Shown: positions 10,323-19,624, counted from the stretch's first letter. The stretch is 64,000 nt of DNA from Moraxellaceae bacterium (GCA_029267635.1 JAJUIK010000004.1:62001-126000); one strand, 5' to 3'. Program-made: numbers and translations. The notes: generated from the letters alone by a model not told the origin.

Positions 10323-11174
10323 ATGCGGCTGATGCCCTTACCTCAGCAGATCTTGCAATGTGGACGTTTAAGCCTAGATTTGTCCAAACCGCATGTAATG
10401 GGGATTCTCAATGTCACGCCAGATTCCTTTAGTGATGGTGGACAGCACAATCAAAAAGAGCAGGCGGTTGCACATGCGCTGCAAATGATGGCGGATGGCG
10501 CGACCGTGATTGATATTGGTGGAGAGTCGACGCGTCCTGGCGCTTCACCTGTGGCTGTAGAGGAAGAAATTCGCCGCGTGATTCCTGTGGTTGAGGCATT
10601 ATCGACTTATGAGGTGGTGCTGTCGATTGATACCTCTCAACCTGAGGTGATGCGTGCTGCTGTGGAGGCAGGTGCACACATCTGGAATGACGTGCGCGCA
10701 TTGACGCGTCCTAACGCCTTGCAAACCGCTGCTGAACTCGATATTCCGGTGATGATTATGCATATGCGTGGCGAACCCACGACCATGAACAATCTGGATC
10801 AATACAATGATGTGGTAACTGACGTTATGCAAGAACTGCAACAACGTGTGGATGATGCTTTACAAGCCGGTATTCGCCGCGAAAATATCATGATTGATCC
10901 GGGCTTTGGTTTTGCCAAAAATGCCCAGCAAAATCTGAAACTCTTACAAGAATTCCATCGTCTGAACGAAATGGGTTATCCAATCCTTTCAGCGCTGTCA
11001 CGCAAGCGTTTTATTGGTGAGGCATTAGGCGGTGCGGATGCCCATCATCGCGCGGTGGGTTCGGTCGCAGCGCATTTGATGAGTATCCAGCAGGGCGCTT
11101 GTATGGTACGTGCGCATGACGTTAAAGCCATGAGTGATGCGATCAAAGTCTGGCATGCTACAATGCATGCCTAA
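10323..11174 (+). CDS. folP: Dihydropteroate synthase
   Basis: FolP condenses para-aminobenzoate with dihydropterin pyrophosphate in folate synthesis and is the sulfonamide target. The 283-residue TIM-barrel protein shows both signature segments: GILNVTPDSFSDGG near residue 27 and DIGGESTRPGA near residue 64. Later come IWNDVRALT, the pterin-site IDPGFGFAKN and the phosphate-binding SRKRFIGEALG. AGGAGA precedes the ATG at 10323. It follows ftsH, a conserved neighbourhood, but a terminator between them implies its own promoter. It contributes to the folate theme with folD and folE in this window. Confidence 0.97.
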   Translation: MRLMPLPQQILQCGRLSLDLSKPHVMGILNVTPDSFSDGGQHNQKEQAVAHALQMMADGATVIDIGGESTRPGASPVAVEEEIRRVIPVVEALSTYEVVLSIDTSQPEVMRAAVEAGAHIWNDVRALTRPNALQTAAELDIPVMIMHMRGEPTTMNNLDQYNDVVTDVMQELQQRVDDALQAGIRRENIMIDPGFGFAKNAQQNLKLLQEFHRLNEMGYPILSALSRKRFIGEALGGADAHHRAVGSVAAHLMSIQQGACMVRAHDVKAMSDAIKVWHATMHA

Positions 11175-11196
11175 TCAAACATGATTATCAGATTTT

Positions 11197-11226
11197 ATCC
11201 GAGTGTTTTGCACTCGGATTTTTATT
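11197..11226 (+). terminator. folP terminator
   Basis: A 7-bp perfect stem CCGAGTG/CACTCGG with a T-rich tail starts 25 bp after folP. The next gene begins just after it. Confidence 0.85.
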
Positions 11227-11238
11227 GTGAGTAAAAAT

Positions 11239-11553
11239 ATGCTGGATGACTTACTGATCCCGATGTATGACGATGATTACTATCCGGATATTTTGGTTGA
11301 TGAGCTAAAACAGTTACTGCGACCATTTGCCAAGCAGGTGGCAAAGGGTGGGTTGTCGAATCAAGCAATTTATCATGCGGCACATGAAGCCATCGGCAAG
11401 ATCAACAAAATGAAGCCTAAATTCGAAGACTGCGATTCATCACTTGATGATACGGCAGCAGACTATATTGCTGAAGCCATGATGATGGTGCTGCAGAATG
11501 CAGGTTATTTTGATGTCGAAATGGAAGAGCTGATTGCCAACCGTGAATGGTAA
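11239..11553 (+). CDS. Small DUF5713-like protein
   Basis: The 104-residue acidic, soluble protein has no signal peptide. The N-terminal MYDDDYYPDILVDELK, a central AIGKINKMKPKFEDCDSSLDD and the C-terminal ELIANREW resemble the DUF5713 family, recalled from memory rather than searched. Function is unknown. ATG at 11239 was chosen; GTG at 11227 is in frame, but it lies directly against the folP terminator tail and has no Shine-Dalgarno. The gene is alone between folP and tRNA-Leu. Confidence 0.6.
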   Translation: MLDDLLIPMYDDDYYPDILVDELKQLLRPFAKQVAKGGLSNQAIYHAAHEAIGKINKMKPKFEDCDSSLDDTAADYIAEAMMMVLQNAGYFDVEMEELIANREW

Positions 11554-11648
11554 AAGATTTTATGACATTAGCTTGAGGGGCTTGAGCTGACTTTTATCGC
11601 TGTGATCAATGTTTACTTTGCTCAATCAGTCTATTTAGGAGTAGGCAT

Positions 11649-11670
11649 AAAAAAAACCAGCTGATGCTGG
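11649..11670 (-). terminator. Terminator of tRNA-Leu copy 1
   Basis: Minus-strand stem CCAGC/GCTGG with a TGAT-type loop, followed by eight T. Confidence 0.75.
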
Positions 11671-11703
11671 ATTTTTATTACACCATTTTAACTTGGTTTA
11701 AAA

Positions 11704-11790
11704 TGGTGCCCGAGGCCAGACTCGAACTGGCACGCCTTTGAGGGCGGGGGATTTTAAATCCCCTGTGTCTACCGATTTCACCACTCGGGC
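11704..11790 (-). tRNA. tRNA-Leu (anticodon TAA), copy 1
   Basis: The gene is 87 bases including an encoded CCA. The acceptor arms are GCCCGAG and CTCGGGC, and the anticodon stem GGGGA/TCCCC encloses TTTAAAA with TAA as anticodon. A long variable arm, typical of leucine tRNA, and GTTCGAGTC in the T arm are present. A sigma-70 promoter lies upstream. A second identical gene lies at 13871-13957. Confidence 0.96.
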
Positions 11791-11799
11791 ATGAGCGCC

Positions 11800-11828
11800 A
11801 TCATAAAGAAGCACTGAAAACTTGGCAA
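11800..11828 (-). promoter_or_regulatory. Sigma-70 promoter of tRNA-Leu copy 1
   Basis: On the minus strand: -35 TTGCCA (11828-11823), a 17-bp spacer and -10 TATGAT (11805-11800), ending nine bases before the mature tRNA 5' end. Confidence 0.65.
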
Positions 11829-12002
11829 TAGGTTTTATTGTCTTGGGCTGTGCTTTTTCTATTGAGTGTATAAAAAATAATTAAAATTAAGTGGCTTATT
11901 GAGTTTGAGTTGCTTTAAATGTCACGTTTCTTTCATTGCTTTGAGATGAGTTGTTCATATTATTGCTTTAGTTTTGAGCTACTTCTATTTCGGAAAACAA
12001 TA

Positions 12003-13736
12003 ATGTCGAACAAAATAACAAGAAGATCTTTAATTCAGAAGAGTTTAGCGGGATTTGGTGCTTTGTCTTTGCCTATAGGTTTAACGGCCTGTGGTAGCGA
12101 TGATCAAGATAGGGTTGTGCCGGCTGAGTTTTTACACGGTGTGGCCAGTGGTGATCCCCTACAGGATCGCGTCATTTTATGGACACGTGTAACACCTCAA
12201 GACAGCAGTCTGCGTTTGCAAGTGACGTGGGAAATTGCACGGGATTCAAAATTTTCCCAGATCGTACATCGGGGCACGGTTATCACCAGTCAGGCACAGG
12301 ATTTTACCGTTAAGGTCGATGTTGCCAGGCTTCTGCCGAATACTACGTATTATTATCGTTTTCGCATGGGGCAAAAAATTTCAGCTTTGGGGCAAACCAA
12401 AACTTTGCCAATAGAAACGAATGCAGTGGCCTTTGCCGTCTGTTCCTGTTCAAACTACCCGGCCGGTTATTTTCATGTTTATCAGGAAATGGCCAAGCAA
12501 GATGTCGATGTTGTGATCCATTTGGGTGACTATATTTATGAGTATGGTCAGGGTGGTTATGCCACTGAAGATGCGGAAGCCTTGGGGCGTACTTTTGCAC
12601 CTGATAATAACCGGGAAATTATTGGTCTCGATGACTATCGCAAGCGTTACGCGCTATACCGTCAGGATACGGATTTACAAACCCTACATGCCCGTCATCC
12701 TTTTATTTTGATCTGGGATGATCATGAGCTCAGTAATGATACCTGGCGTGAGGGTGCTGAGAATCATCAGCCAGAAGAAGGGAATTTTATTCAACGTAAG
12801 CTATCTGCGTTACAAGCCTATTTTGAATGGATGCCGATTCGTCCTGTTTCGGAACAAGATCATTTGAATATTTATCGTCAGTTTAACTTTGGGCAACTGG
12901 TACAGTTGAATATGCTGGATACCCGTATTCTGGCGCGTGATCGTCAGCTGGACTATGCAAACTACATGACAGCTCAGGGACTCGATGCAGCTGCCTTTCA
13001 GCAGGATTTAACCGCACCAGATCGAACGCTACTGGGTTATGCTCAGCGTGATTGGTTGCAGCAACAATGGGTAAAATCTTTCGCCACCTGGAATGTGTTG
13101 GGTCAGCAGGTGTTGATGGGGAAAATGCTGGTTCCAGCAGAGTTATTATTACCGCTGAGTCAGATGGATATCCCAACCTTGAACCAGAAAATTACTGAAT
13201 TGGTAATGCTTAAAATGCGTCTGCAGCAAGGTGATTCGACGCTGACTATTGAGGATAAGGCGCGTTTAAGTACAGTGGCACCGTATAATCTGGATGCTTG
13301 GGATGGTTATTACGCGGAAAGAGAAATCCTATATCAGACTTTAAAAGGATTGGATAAAAAAGTCATCGTCCTGGCTGGAGATACTCACAATGCCTGGGCT
13401 TCCTATCTGCATACCCAACAGCAAGATTATGTTGGTGTCGAGTTAGCAACCTCTTCGGTGTCTTCACCGGGGATTGAAAAATACCTCAATTTGTCGCAGA
13501 GTCAGTTGCGGCAATTTGAATTTGCTTTCACCACCTTGATCGATGAATTGGATTATTGCAATCTCAACCAGCGTGGGTTTTTATTGGTGAAATTTGATCC
13601 GCAGCAGGTGCAAGCCAACTGGATTTTTGTGAATACAGTGAAAGAAAAACAGTATCAGCTGGATAGTACACGTCAACATCAGCTGATTTTGGATGTGGAT
13701 TTGCAAGTGGTACCAGAAGCGCAAGAGGTGGCTTAA
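12003..13736 (+). CDS. phoD: PhoD-type alkaline phosphatase/phosphodiesterase, Tat-exported
   Basis: The product is a secreted phosphatase/phosphodiesterase of the PhoD family, which uses Fe/Ca metals on phosphate esters outside the cytoplasm. The start is ATG at 12003, giving 577 residues. The N-terminus SNKITRRSLIQKS carries a twin-arginine motif and a hydrophobic segment, ending near LTACGSDD, which may also be a lipobox. The PhoD N-terminal domain (EFLHGVASGDPLQDRVILW) precedes the catalytic domain: VVIHLGDYIYEYG, LIWDDHELSNDTW and VLAGDTHNAWAS supply metal ligands. An in-frame start at 11919 would bury the Tat signal. It is monocistronic and lies between two copies of a tRNA-Leu unit. 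Confidence 0.88.
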   Translation: MSNKITRRSLIQKSLAGFGALSLPIGLTACGSDDQDRVVPAEFLHGVASGDPLQDRVILWTRVTPQDSSLRLQVTWEIARDSKFSQIVHRGTVITSQAQDFTVKVDVARLLPNTTYYYRFRMGQKISALGQTKTLPIETNAVAFAVCSCSNYPAGYFHVYQEMAKQDVDVVIHLGDYIYEYGQGGYATEDAEALGRTFAPDNNREIIGLDDYRKRYALYRQDTDLQTLHARHPFILIWDDHELSNDTWREGAENHQPEEGNFIQRKLSALQAYFEWMPIRPVSEQDHLNIYRQFNFGQLVQLNMLDTRILARDRQLDYANYMTAQGLDAAAFQQDLTAPDRTLLGYAQRDWLQQQWVKSFATWNVLGQQVLMGKMLVPAELLLPLSQMDIPTLNQKITELVMLKMRLQQGDSTLTIEDKARLSTVAPYNLDAWDGYYAEREILYQTLKGLDKKVIVLAGDTHNAWASYLHTQQQDYVGVELATSSVSSPGIEKYLNLSQSQLRQFEFAFTTLIDELDYCNLNQRGFLLVKFDPQQVQANWIFVNTVKEKQYQLDSTRQHQLILDVDLQVVPEAQEVA

Positions 13737-13815
13737 CTGGTAAATCGTGTGGGGAAGCTTGATTTTGCATCGGGCTTCTTTTCAGGTTTCCTGGGGAAAT
13801 AAAGATTTCAGGCAT

Positions 13816-13837
13816 AAAAAAACCAGCTTACGCTGGG
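13816..13837 (-). terminator. Terminator of the tRNA-Cys/tRNA-Leu unit
   Basis: Minus-strand stem CCAGC/GCTGG with a four-base loop, followed by seven T. Confidence 0.75.
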
Positions 13838-13870
13838 ATTTTTATTACACCATTTTAATTTGATTTAAAA

Positions 13871-13957
13871 TGGTGCCCGAGGCCAGACTCGAACTGGCAC
13901 GCCTTTGAGGGCGGGGGATTTTAAATCCCCTGTGTCTACCGATTTCACCACTCGGGC
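13871..13957 (-). tRNA. tRNA-Leu (anticodon TAA), copy 2
   Basis: Identical to the gene at 11704-11790, 87 bases with encoded CCA. It lies 10 bp downstream of tRNA-Cys and is probably processed from a shared transcript. Confidence 0.96.
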
Positions 13958-13967
13958 TTTACAAGAT

Positions 13968-14041
13968 TGGAGGCGGAGGTCGGAATCGAACCGGCGTACA
14001 CGGAGTTGCAGTCCGCTGCATGACCACTCTGCCACCCCGCC
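13968..14041 (-). tRNA. tRNA-Cys (anticodon GCA)
   Basis: The gene is 74 bases with encoded CCA. The acceptor stem is GGCGGGG/CTCCGCC with one G-T pair. The anticodon stem CGGAC.. encloses TGCAA with GCA, and the T arm contains GGTTCGATTCC. A plausible promoter upstream on the minus strand is TTGTTT, 16 bp, TAATAT. Confidence 0.95.
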
Positions 14042-14193
14042 ATGTCTTGGTGATGCACATATTAGCAAGCTTTGTAAAAAAAACAATACTATAAATGGTG
14101 TGGGTGCACATAAAATCAGCATATAGAAGAAAATTGCCTGCAGAATCATGTATTATTTGCGGAATTGATTCATATCTACTTTGGAGATGTGCC

Positions 14194-15042
14194 GTGGCAT
14201 TGGTTTTAGATGGTCGCGCATTAGCGAAAACAATTGAAGCTGACTTGTTGCAACGCGTTGAAGCGCTGAAAGCAAAAACAGGTCGTACCCCAATTTTGGC
14301 AACGATTCTGGTCGGTGACGATGGCGCATCTGCGACTTACGTGCGTATGAAAGGCAATGCCTGCCGTCGTGTGGGAATGGATTCATTGAAAATTGAATTA
14401 CCACAAGAAACCACGACTGAACAGTTGTTGGCAGAAATCGAGAAATTGAATGCCAATCCAGATGTTCATGGAATCCTGCTACAACACCCGGTGCCTGCAC
14501 AAATTGATGAGCGTGCCTGCTTTGATGCCATTTCATTGGCGAAAGATGTTGATGGCGTGACTTGTCTAGGTTTTGGTCGCATGGCGATGGGTGAAGCAGC
14601 GTATGGCTCTGCGACGCCTGCTGGCATCATGACGATTCTGCAAGAAAACAACATTGAAATCGCGGGTAAACATGCGGTTGTGGTAGGCCGTTCTGCGATT
14701 TTAGGTAAACCAATGGCAATGATGCTATTGCAAGCCAATGCAACTGTGACTATCTGCCACTCACGCACGCAAAACTTACCTGAATTGGTGAAACAGGCGG
14801 ATATCATCGTCGGCGCTGTGGGTAAAGCGGAATTGATCCAGAAAGACTGGATCAAGCCAGGTGCAGTAGTCGTTGATGCTGGTTTCCACCCGCGTGAAGG
14901 TGGTGGTGTGGGGGATATCCAGTTGCAAGGTATTGAAGAAATTGCTTCTGCCTATACTCCAGTTCCAGGTGGTGTAGGTCCAATGACCATTACCACTTTG
15001 ATTCGTCAAACGGTAGAAGCAGCGGAAAAAGCACTCGGTTAA
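14194..15042 (+). CDS. folD: Bifunctional methylenetetrahydrofolate dehydrogenase/methenyltetrahydrofolate cyclohydrolase, GTG start
   Basis: FolD interconverts 5,10-methylene- and 10-formyl-tetrahydrofolate with NADP, supplying one-carbon units. GTG at 14194 was chosen because GGAG lies 8 bases upstream and the resulting 282 residues ([14 protein letters not shown]) match family length. The longer frame from 14095 crosses the tRNA-Cys promoter region. The catalytic lysine is in [15 protein letters not shown], followed by [11 protein letters not shown], the [11 protein letters not shown] segment, the nucleotide-binding [17 protein letters not shown] and the C-terminal [11 protein letters not shown]. 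It is monocistronic with a strong terminator. Confidence 0.97.
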   Translation: MALVLDGRALAKTIEADLLQRVEALKAKTGRTPILATILVGDDGASATYVRMKGNACRRVGMDSLKIELPQETTTEQLLAEIEKLNANPDVHGILLQHPVPAQIDERACFDAISLAKDVDGVTCLGFGRMAMGEAAYGSATPAGIMTILQENNIEIAGKHAVVVGRSAILGKPMAMMLLQANATVTICHSRTQNLPELVKQADIIVGAVGKAELIQKDWIKPGAVVVDAGFHPREGGGVGDIQLQGIEEIASAYTPVPGGVGPMTITTLIRQTVEAAEKALG

Positions 15043-15064
15043 TACGGGACTATTTGCTGTCATG

Positions 15065-15098
15065 GGCGGTGTAAACATCAAGTTTGCACCGCCTTTTT
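15065..15098 (+). terminator. folD terminator
   Basis: A 12-bp stem GGCGGTGTAAAC/GTTTGCACCGCC with one G-T pair and a T5 tail, 22 bp after folD. Confidence 0.88.
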
Positions 15099-15131
15099 AA
15101 TGAAATAAAGTCACGATGAGAGAATTGTGTC

Positions 15132-15797
15132 ATGGATGGTGTAAAAACCTTACAAGCGCCTGAAAATTTATTAACCGCATTACATGCCATTATTCCAGGT
15201 ACAGCATTACAAGCACAGCAGTTGCCCGGTACGGAGATCAAGCTGTGGTTAATCCCTCCGGTTTTTCCAACAGAACGGCTTGATGATGAGGTGATTCGCC
15301 GGATCTGGAATGACACTCCATACTGGATTTTTTGTTGGGCCTCTGGATTGGCGATGGCGCAATGGATCTTTGCAGAGCCTGAGCATGTCAGAGATAAAGT
15401 CGTATTGGATTTTGGTGCGGGTTCAGGCGTGGTGGCGATTGCAGCGAAAATGGCGGGGGCAAAACGGGTCATCTGCTGTGATATTGATCCAGTTAGCCTC
15501 GCTGCTTGCCGTGCCAATGCTGCATTAAATCGGGTTGAGTTGGAATATCTGGATGATTTGTATCGGGCGGAGCTGGTTGATGTGCTGCTGGCGGCTGATG
15601 TGCTCTATGATCAATGCAATCGGTTTTTTCTCGATGAGTTTTTAAAGTTTGCACCTGAAGTGTGGGTTGCGGACAGCCGGGTAAAGAATTTTGGTCATCC
15701 TCGATATGCAAAAGTTGATGAACGCAGTGCGAGCACCTGGCCGGATTTGGATGAGGCGAAAGAATTTCGTAATGTCAGCTTTTACAAGACGCTGTAA
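15132..15797 (+). CDS. Class I SAM-dependent methyltransferase, ETFB lysine methyltransferase-like
   Basis: The 221-residue soluble protein carries a Rossmann methyltransferase core. Motif I is VVLDFGAGSGVVAIAA (about residues 91-106), motif II VICCDIDPVSLAACRANA and motif IV LLAADVLYD. The upstream PYWIFCWASGLAMAQWI resembles the substrate-side segment of PrmA/METTL20-like protein methyltransferases, so a protein lysine is a plausible target. The specific substrate is not determinable. The start is ATG at 15132. It faces a lipoprotein gene convergently with only 25 bp between stops, and no strong terminator was seen there. Confidence 0.8.
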   Translation: MDGVKTLQAPENLLTALHAIIPGTALQAQQLPGTEIKLWLIPPVFPTERLDDEVIRRIWNDTPYWIFCWASGLAMAQWIFAEPEHVRDKVVLDFGAGSGVVAIAAKMAGAKRVICCDIDPVSLAACRANAALNRVELEYLDDLYRAELVDVLLAADVLYDQCNRFFLDEFLKFAPEVWVADSRVKNFGHPRYAKVDERSASTWPDLDEAKEFRNVSFYKTL

Positions 15798-15822
15798 ACA
15801 CAGCATCTTGTAAAGGTCATGA

Positions 15823-16254
15823 TTAAGAACAAGTATAACGGATCACGCGCAAAGTACTTGGTTTGGTTTCAAGCGCCTGACGTGTAGCGTAATCTTCACT
15901 GTTAGTCAGATTGGGTGTGTTGGAGAATTCAAATGAGGTGCGGGATTTACCAATCTGTACGCCATACGGATTTTGTTGTGCGAGGGCTGGATTGATAATT
16001 TCATTGCTGCTTAAGATGGTCAGTTTATAAGTTTTGTGCTCTCCCAAAACTTTTTGACAGGCTTTTTGTAGCTTGTATTCTTCGATGGTTTCGTTGGTGC
16101 GAAGCGCAAGCGTGTAGGCGAGTGTTGCACTATTTTCCGTACGCGACTCAATCTGATAACCCGTAACCCCATTATGTGATTGTGGTGTGCTTTGACACGC
16201 ACTTAATCCCAAAGCCAGTACGCAACAGCTCAATAATTTTTTAGTATTGTTCAT
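15823..16254 (-). CDS. Uncharacterised lipoprotein
   Basis: The 143-residue precursor has a positively charged start, a hydrophobic stretch and the lipobox LSAC, so it should be lipidated at the cysteine near residue 20 and sorted to the envelope. The mature part contains two more cysteines (KACQKV and the terminal YTCS) that could form a disulfide. No catalytic motif or known domain was recognised. The pattern is similar to small Acinetobacter envelope proteins of unknown role. Between it and pckG lie about 160 bp with the pckG terminator. Confidence 0.75.
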   Translation of the reverse strand: MNNTKKLLSCCVLALGLSACQSTPQSHNGVTGYQIESRTENSATLAYTLALRTNETIEEYKLQKACQKVLGEHKTYKLTILSSNEIINPALAQQNPYGVQIGKSRTSFEFSNTPNLTNSEDYATRQALETKPSTLRVIRYTCS

Positions 16255-16414
16255 AAGGAAAATTCCCTGCCTGGAGAATGTAATTTAGATTGAGTATGCC
16301 ATAGCTCGCTTAGGGAAACGATGCTTTTCAGCTGTTTATTCGGATAAGTGAAGCGTAGGGGTGACAGTGAAATGCGTGTGGCAAGATCATGATTTTCTGA
16401 ACCATTTAGCCAAT

Positions 16415-16440
16415 AAAAAACCAGTTGCATCAGCAACTGG
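16415..16440 (-). terminator. pckG terminator
   Basis: An 8-bp perfect stem CCAGTTGC/GCAACTGG, with A6 on the left (T6 on the minus strand) and T5 on the right, 24 bp past pckG. Confidence 0.85.
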
Positions 16441-16463
16441 TTTTTGTGTCACATCAAGATTGA

Positions 16464-18293
16464 TTAAGCAGATTTAACCGCATCAATCAATTGTTGTTGA
16501 CGAGTTTTTAATGCTTCTGGTAAGCGCTCACCAAGTTTGTTGAACAATTCAGTGTGGCTTTCAAGCTCTTTGATCCATTGATCTTTATCTTGAGAAGTTA
16601 CAGTTTCAAACTGTTCTTTAGAGAAGTCTAAACCAGTCCAGTTCAACTGTTCATAAGTTGGAACACGGCCAATTGGTGTTTCAACTGCATCAGCACGACC
16701 TTCACAACGGTCAATGATCCACTCAAGAACACGCATGTTTTGACCGAAACCAGGCCATACGAAGTTGCCTTCAGCATCACGACGGAACCAGTTTACGTTG
16801 TAGATACCAGGAAGCTTGTTGCCTGCCGCTTTGGCTTTTTCAGCAACTTGCTCGCCCATCTCTAACCAGTGTGAGAAGTAATCTGCCATGTTGTAACCGG
16901 CAAATGGGAGCATTGCGAATGGGTCACGACGAACAATACCTTGTTGGCCGACCGCAGCTGCAGTAGTTTCAGAACCCATGGTTGCTGCTTTATAAACGCC
17001 ATCCACCCAGTCAAATGCTTCGGAAACTAAAGGCACAGTGTCGGCACGGCGACCACCGAAGATGAACGCAGAGATTGGTACGCCTGCTGGATTTTCCCAG
17101 TCGGCATCAATAGAAGGGCATTGAGAGGCTGAAACGGTGAAGCGAGCATTTGGATGCGCAGCTTTTTCACCAGCAACGTGTGGCTGACCTTTCCAGTTGG
17201 TGAGGTTGGCTGGAACTTCTTTAGAAAGACCTTCCCACCAGATTTCGCCATTGTCTGTGACCGCAACGTTGGTATAAATAACGTCGTGGCTTAGAGTAGA
17301 CATGCAGTTCGGGTTGGTTTTTGTGTTGGTACCTGGTGCAACACCGAAGAAGCCTGCTTCTGGGTTGATTGCATACAGACGACCATCTTCACCTGGTTTG
17401 ATCCAAGCGATGTCATCACCCACGGTTTCGATTTTCCAGCCTTCATAACCTGCTGGTGGAATCAACATTGCAAAGTTGGTTTTACCACATGCAGACGGGA
17501 ATGCTGCTGCGATGTAGTGTTTTTCACCTTGTGGATTGGTCACACCAAGAATCAGCATGTGTTCAGCTAACCAGCCTTGTTCACGACCCATGACAGAGGC
17601 GATACGAAGAGCCAAACATTTTTTACCAAGAAGTGCATTACCGCCGTAACCTGAACCGAAAGACCAGATTTCACGGGTTTCTGGGTAATGCACGATATAT
17701 TTTTCTTTGTTGCAAGGCCAAGCAACATCTTTTTGACCTTCAGCAAGCGGAGCACCAACCGTGTGAACACATGGAACGAACTCGCCATCTGTGCCCAATA
17801 CGTCATATACTGCTTTGCCCATGCGTGCCATTTTGCGCATGCTGACTGCAACATATGGAGAATCGGTTAATTCGATACCAATGTGCGCAATGTGGCTGCC
17901 CAAGGGACCCATAGAGAAAGGCACCACGTACATGGTACGACCTTGCATTGCGCCATCGAACAAGCCGTTCAATTTTTCGCGCATAACCGCTGGGTCTTCC
18001 CAGTTGTTAGTTGCACCAGCATCTTCTTTGTTTGCAGAGCAGATGAAGGTACGGTCTTCAACACGGGCAACGTCAGAAGGGTCGGAGTTTGCGAGGTAAG
18101 AACCAGGATGTTTTTCTTGGTTTAACTGTTGCATGGTGCCGTTGGCGATCATCAAGTCGATCAGACGTTGATATTCTTCTTCGCTACCGTCACACCATTC
18201 AATTTTAGCTGGTTTGGTTAACTTCGCAATTTCTTCAACCCATGCAATAAGCTTAGGATGACGAACGAATTCTGGTGCGTTCACTGGGGTCAT
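16464..18293 (-). CDS. pckG: GTP-dependent phosphoenolpyruvate carboxykinase
   Basis: The enzyme converts oxaloacetate and GTP to phosphoenolpyruvate, the entry to gluconeogenesis during growth on organic acids. The 609-residue length fits the GTP-dependent class rather than the shorter ATP-dependent PckA. The P-loop with the reactive cysteine is [13 protein letters not shown], the substrate site includes [14 protein letters not shown], and [11 protein letters not shown] lies in the N-terminal domain. It starts ATG ([14 protein letters not shown]). It is monocistronic; a TGTAC-AAA-GTACA palindrome lies about 20-33 bp upstream of the start. Confidence 0.97.
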   Translation of the reverse strand: MTPVNAPEFVRHPKLIAWVEEIAKLTKPAKIEWCDGSEEEYQRLIDLMIANGTMQQLNQEKHPGSYLANSDPSDVARVEDRTFICSANKEDAGATNNWEDPAVMREKLNGLFDGAMQGRTMYVVPFSMGPLGSHIAHIGIELTDSPYVAVSMRKMARMGKAVYDVLGTDGEFVPCVHTVGAPLAEGQKDVAWPCNKEKYIVHYPETREIWSFGSGYGGNALLGKKCLALRIASVMGREQGWLAEHMLILGVTNPQGEKHYIAAAFPSACGKTNFAMLIPPAGYEGWKIETVGDDIAWIKPGEDGRLYAINPEAGFFGVAPGTNTKTNPNCMSTLSHDVIYTNVAVTDNGEIWWEGLSKEVPANLTNWKGQPHVAGEKAAHPNARFTVSASQCPSIDADWENPAGVPISAFIFGGRRADTVPLVSEAFDWVDGVYKAATMGSETTAAAVGQQGIVRRDPFAMLPFAGYNMADYFSHWLEMGEQVAEKAKAAGNKLPGIYNVNWFRRDAEGNFVWPGFGQNMRVLEWIIDRCEGRADAVETPIGRVPTYEQLNWTGLDFSKEQFETVTSQDKDQWIKELESHTELFNKLGERLPEALKTRQQQLIDAVKSA

Positions 18294-18700
18294 GGTGAGG
18301 CCTACTTAAAATGTGTACAAAGTACAAATCTATTTGAAGGGGTACAACAAACAGATGAAGAGAAGATAAAAAAAGTGGCAGTATTAAAGCACAAAATGAT
18401 AAAAAATATAAGACTCTTGTTGCGTTAAGAAGTCAGCGTCGGGAAAAGAAAAATTTTTATAAAATATATAAAAACAATCACTTAAAAAGTTTTTCTGGTT
18501 TTTATTTATTTATTTTAATATTTTATGAGTATTATTTATTAAAAAAATTATATTATATATCAGAAACATAATTGGATTTTATTTAGGTTTGTTGTCATTG
18601 GTTTAATAAATGGTAGTAATTTGAATTTTACATAAAGGTACTTTAAATTTTTCCTTAATTGATCAAAATTAAAACAGATGCTTTACTTTGGCCAGTTGCT
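18294..18700. other. AT-rich intergenic region between pckG and a lipid kinase gene
   Basis: About 400 bp with no supported gene. It should hold the two divergent promoters. The visible elements are the perfect dyad TGTAC-AAA-GTACA (18314-18326) near pckG and a very AT-rich core from 18440 to 18560. I could not assign promoter hexamers with confidence. Confidence 0.6.
18314..18326. promoter_or_regulatory. Palindrome upstream of pckG
   Basis: Perfect inverted repeat TGTAC-AAA-GTACA, 21-33 bases upstream of the pckG start codon. It is a candidate operator or leader element with no known regulator match. Confidence 0.35.
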
Positions 18701-19621
18701 ATGACTACATCTCGCCAACCTTTATCTCTCATTTATAACCAGAAGTCTGGGTTTCATTCCGCGTATCGCGAGCAGATTTGTGAGTGCATTTTAACTTTAT
18801 TTCAGGATTATGGTTTTGAAATTCAGTTATTTGACCTTGCGCAAGTGCATGATTTTGATGCGCTGATGCAGAAGGTAATTCAGCGTCATCTGCAGTCAGA
18901 ACAACGCGGTATTATTGTGGTTGCCGGTGGAGATGGCACCATCAATTCCGTGGTGACCCGGCTGTTACAACATGATATTCCACTCGGAATATTGCCTTTA
19001 GGGACGTTTAACTATGTGGCCAGGGCGTTACATATCCCTTTAGACCTGTTGGAAGCTGCCGAAGTCATTGTCACCGGGCATGATCAGAGCATTAATATTG
19101 CAACCTTGAATGATCGCATCTATCTAAACAATGCCAGTTTAGGACTTTATCCTCTATTTATTCAGCGTCGTGAACAGTTTAACCGTTATTTGGGGCGCTT
19201 TTCCTGGCATGCCTATAGTTCTGCATTGGAGGTATTGTTACGTCGTCGGGAAGAATTGCAGTTGTCACTGGAAATCAATGGACAAAAATATCCTTTGAGG
19301 ACACCTCTGATCTTTTTTGGCAATAATCAGCTGCAACTTGAAGAAATGAAGCTGCAAGTGGCCGAGTGTGTCGCGATCGGACGGATCGCCGGGGTGGCGG
19401 TTTCCAAAGGCGATAAATGGTCTTTGTTTAAAATTGTCTGGCAGATGGTCCAGGGAACGTTGGAACGGGCACCAGAAATCTATAGTTTTTGTGGTGACCA
19501 GGTGATTGTTACTAGCAAACAGCAGACCTTGACCGTGGCTTTGGATGGGGAAATTGCCGAAATGACCCCGCCGTTGAAATTTGGTATTTATCGTCAAGCT
19601 TTAAAAATCCGGGTGCCTTAA
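18701..19621 (+). CDS. Diacylglycerol/lipid kinase catalytic-domain protein (YegS-like)
   Basis: The protein is predicted to phosphorylate a lipid such as diacylglycerol with ATP at the membrane face. From ATG 18701 it has 306 residues. The catalytic domain starts with LSLIYNQKSGF (NxKSG), followed by the nucleotide signature GGDGTIN at residues 76-82 and PLGTFNYVARAL at 99-110, the hallmarks of PF00781. No transmembrane helix is evident. An in-frame TTG at 18659 is the alternative start, but the sequence before MTTSRQ lacks family similarity. A calcineurin-like phosphoesterase gene follows after only 3 bp, so the two are co-expressed. Confidence 0.88.
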   Translation: MTTSRQPLSLIYNQKSGFHSAYREQICECILTLFQDYGFEIQLFDLAQVHDFDALMQKVIQRHLQSEQRGIIVVAGGDGTINSVVTRLLQHDIPLGILPLGTFNYVARALHIPLDLLEAAEVIVTGHDQSINIATLNDRIYLNNASLGLYPLFIQRREQFNRYLGRFSWHAYSSALEVLLRRREELQLSLEINGQKYPLRTPLIFFGNNQLQLEEMKLQVAECVAIGRIAGVAVSKGDKWSLFKIVWQMVQGTLERAPEIYSFCGDQVIVTSKQQTLTVALDGEIAEMTPPLKFGIYRQALKIRVP

Positions 19622-19624
19622 TTT

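Larger units (their letters stand above)
11643..11790. repeat. 148-bp direct repeat, copy 1 (tRNA-Leu with terminator)
   Basis: Nearly identical to 13810-13957. It covers the whole tRNA-Leu gene plus about 60 bp of 3' flank with the terminator. The tRNA part is identical in both copies; only a few bases of the flank differ. The spacing between copies is 2167 bp and the enclosed DNA holds a single protein gene. Confidence 0.9.
13810..13957. repeat. 148-bp direct repeat, copy 2 (tRNA-Leu with terminator)
   Basis: Partner of 11643-11790. The tRNA portion is identical and the terminator flank differs at a few positions (loop TTAC instead of TGAT). The similarity stops at the 5' end of the tRNA, beyond which this copy is joined to tRNA-Cys. 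Confidence 0.9.
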
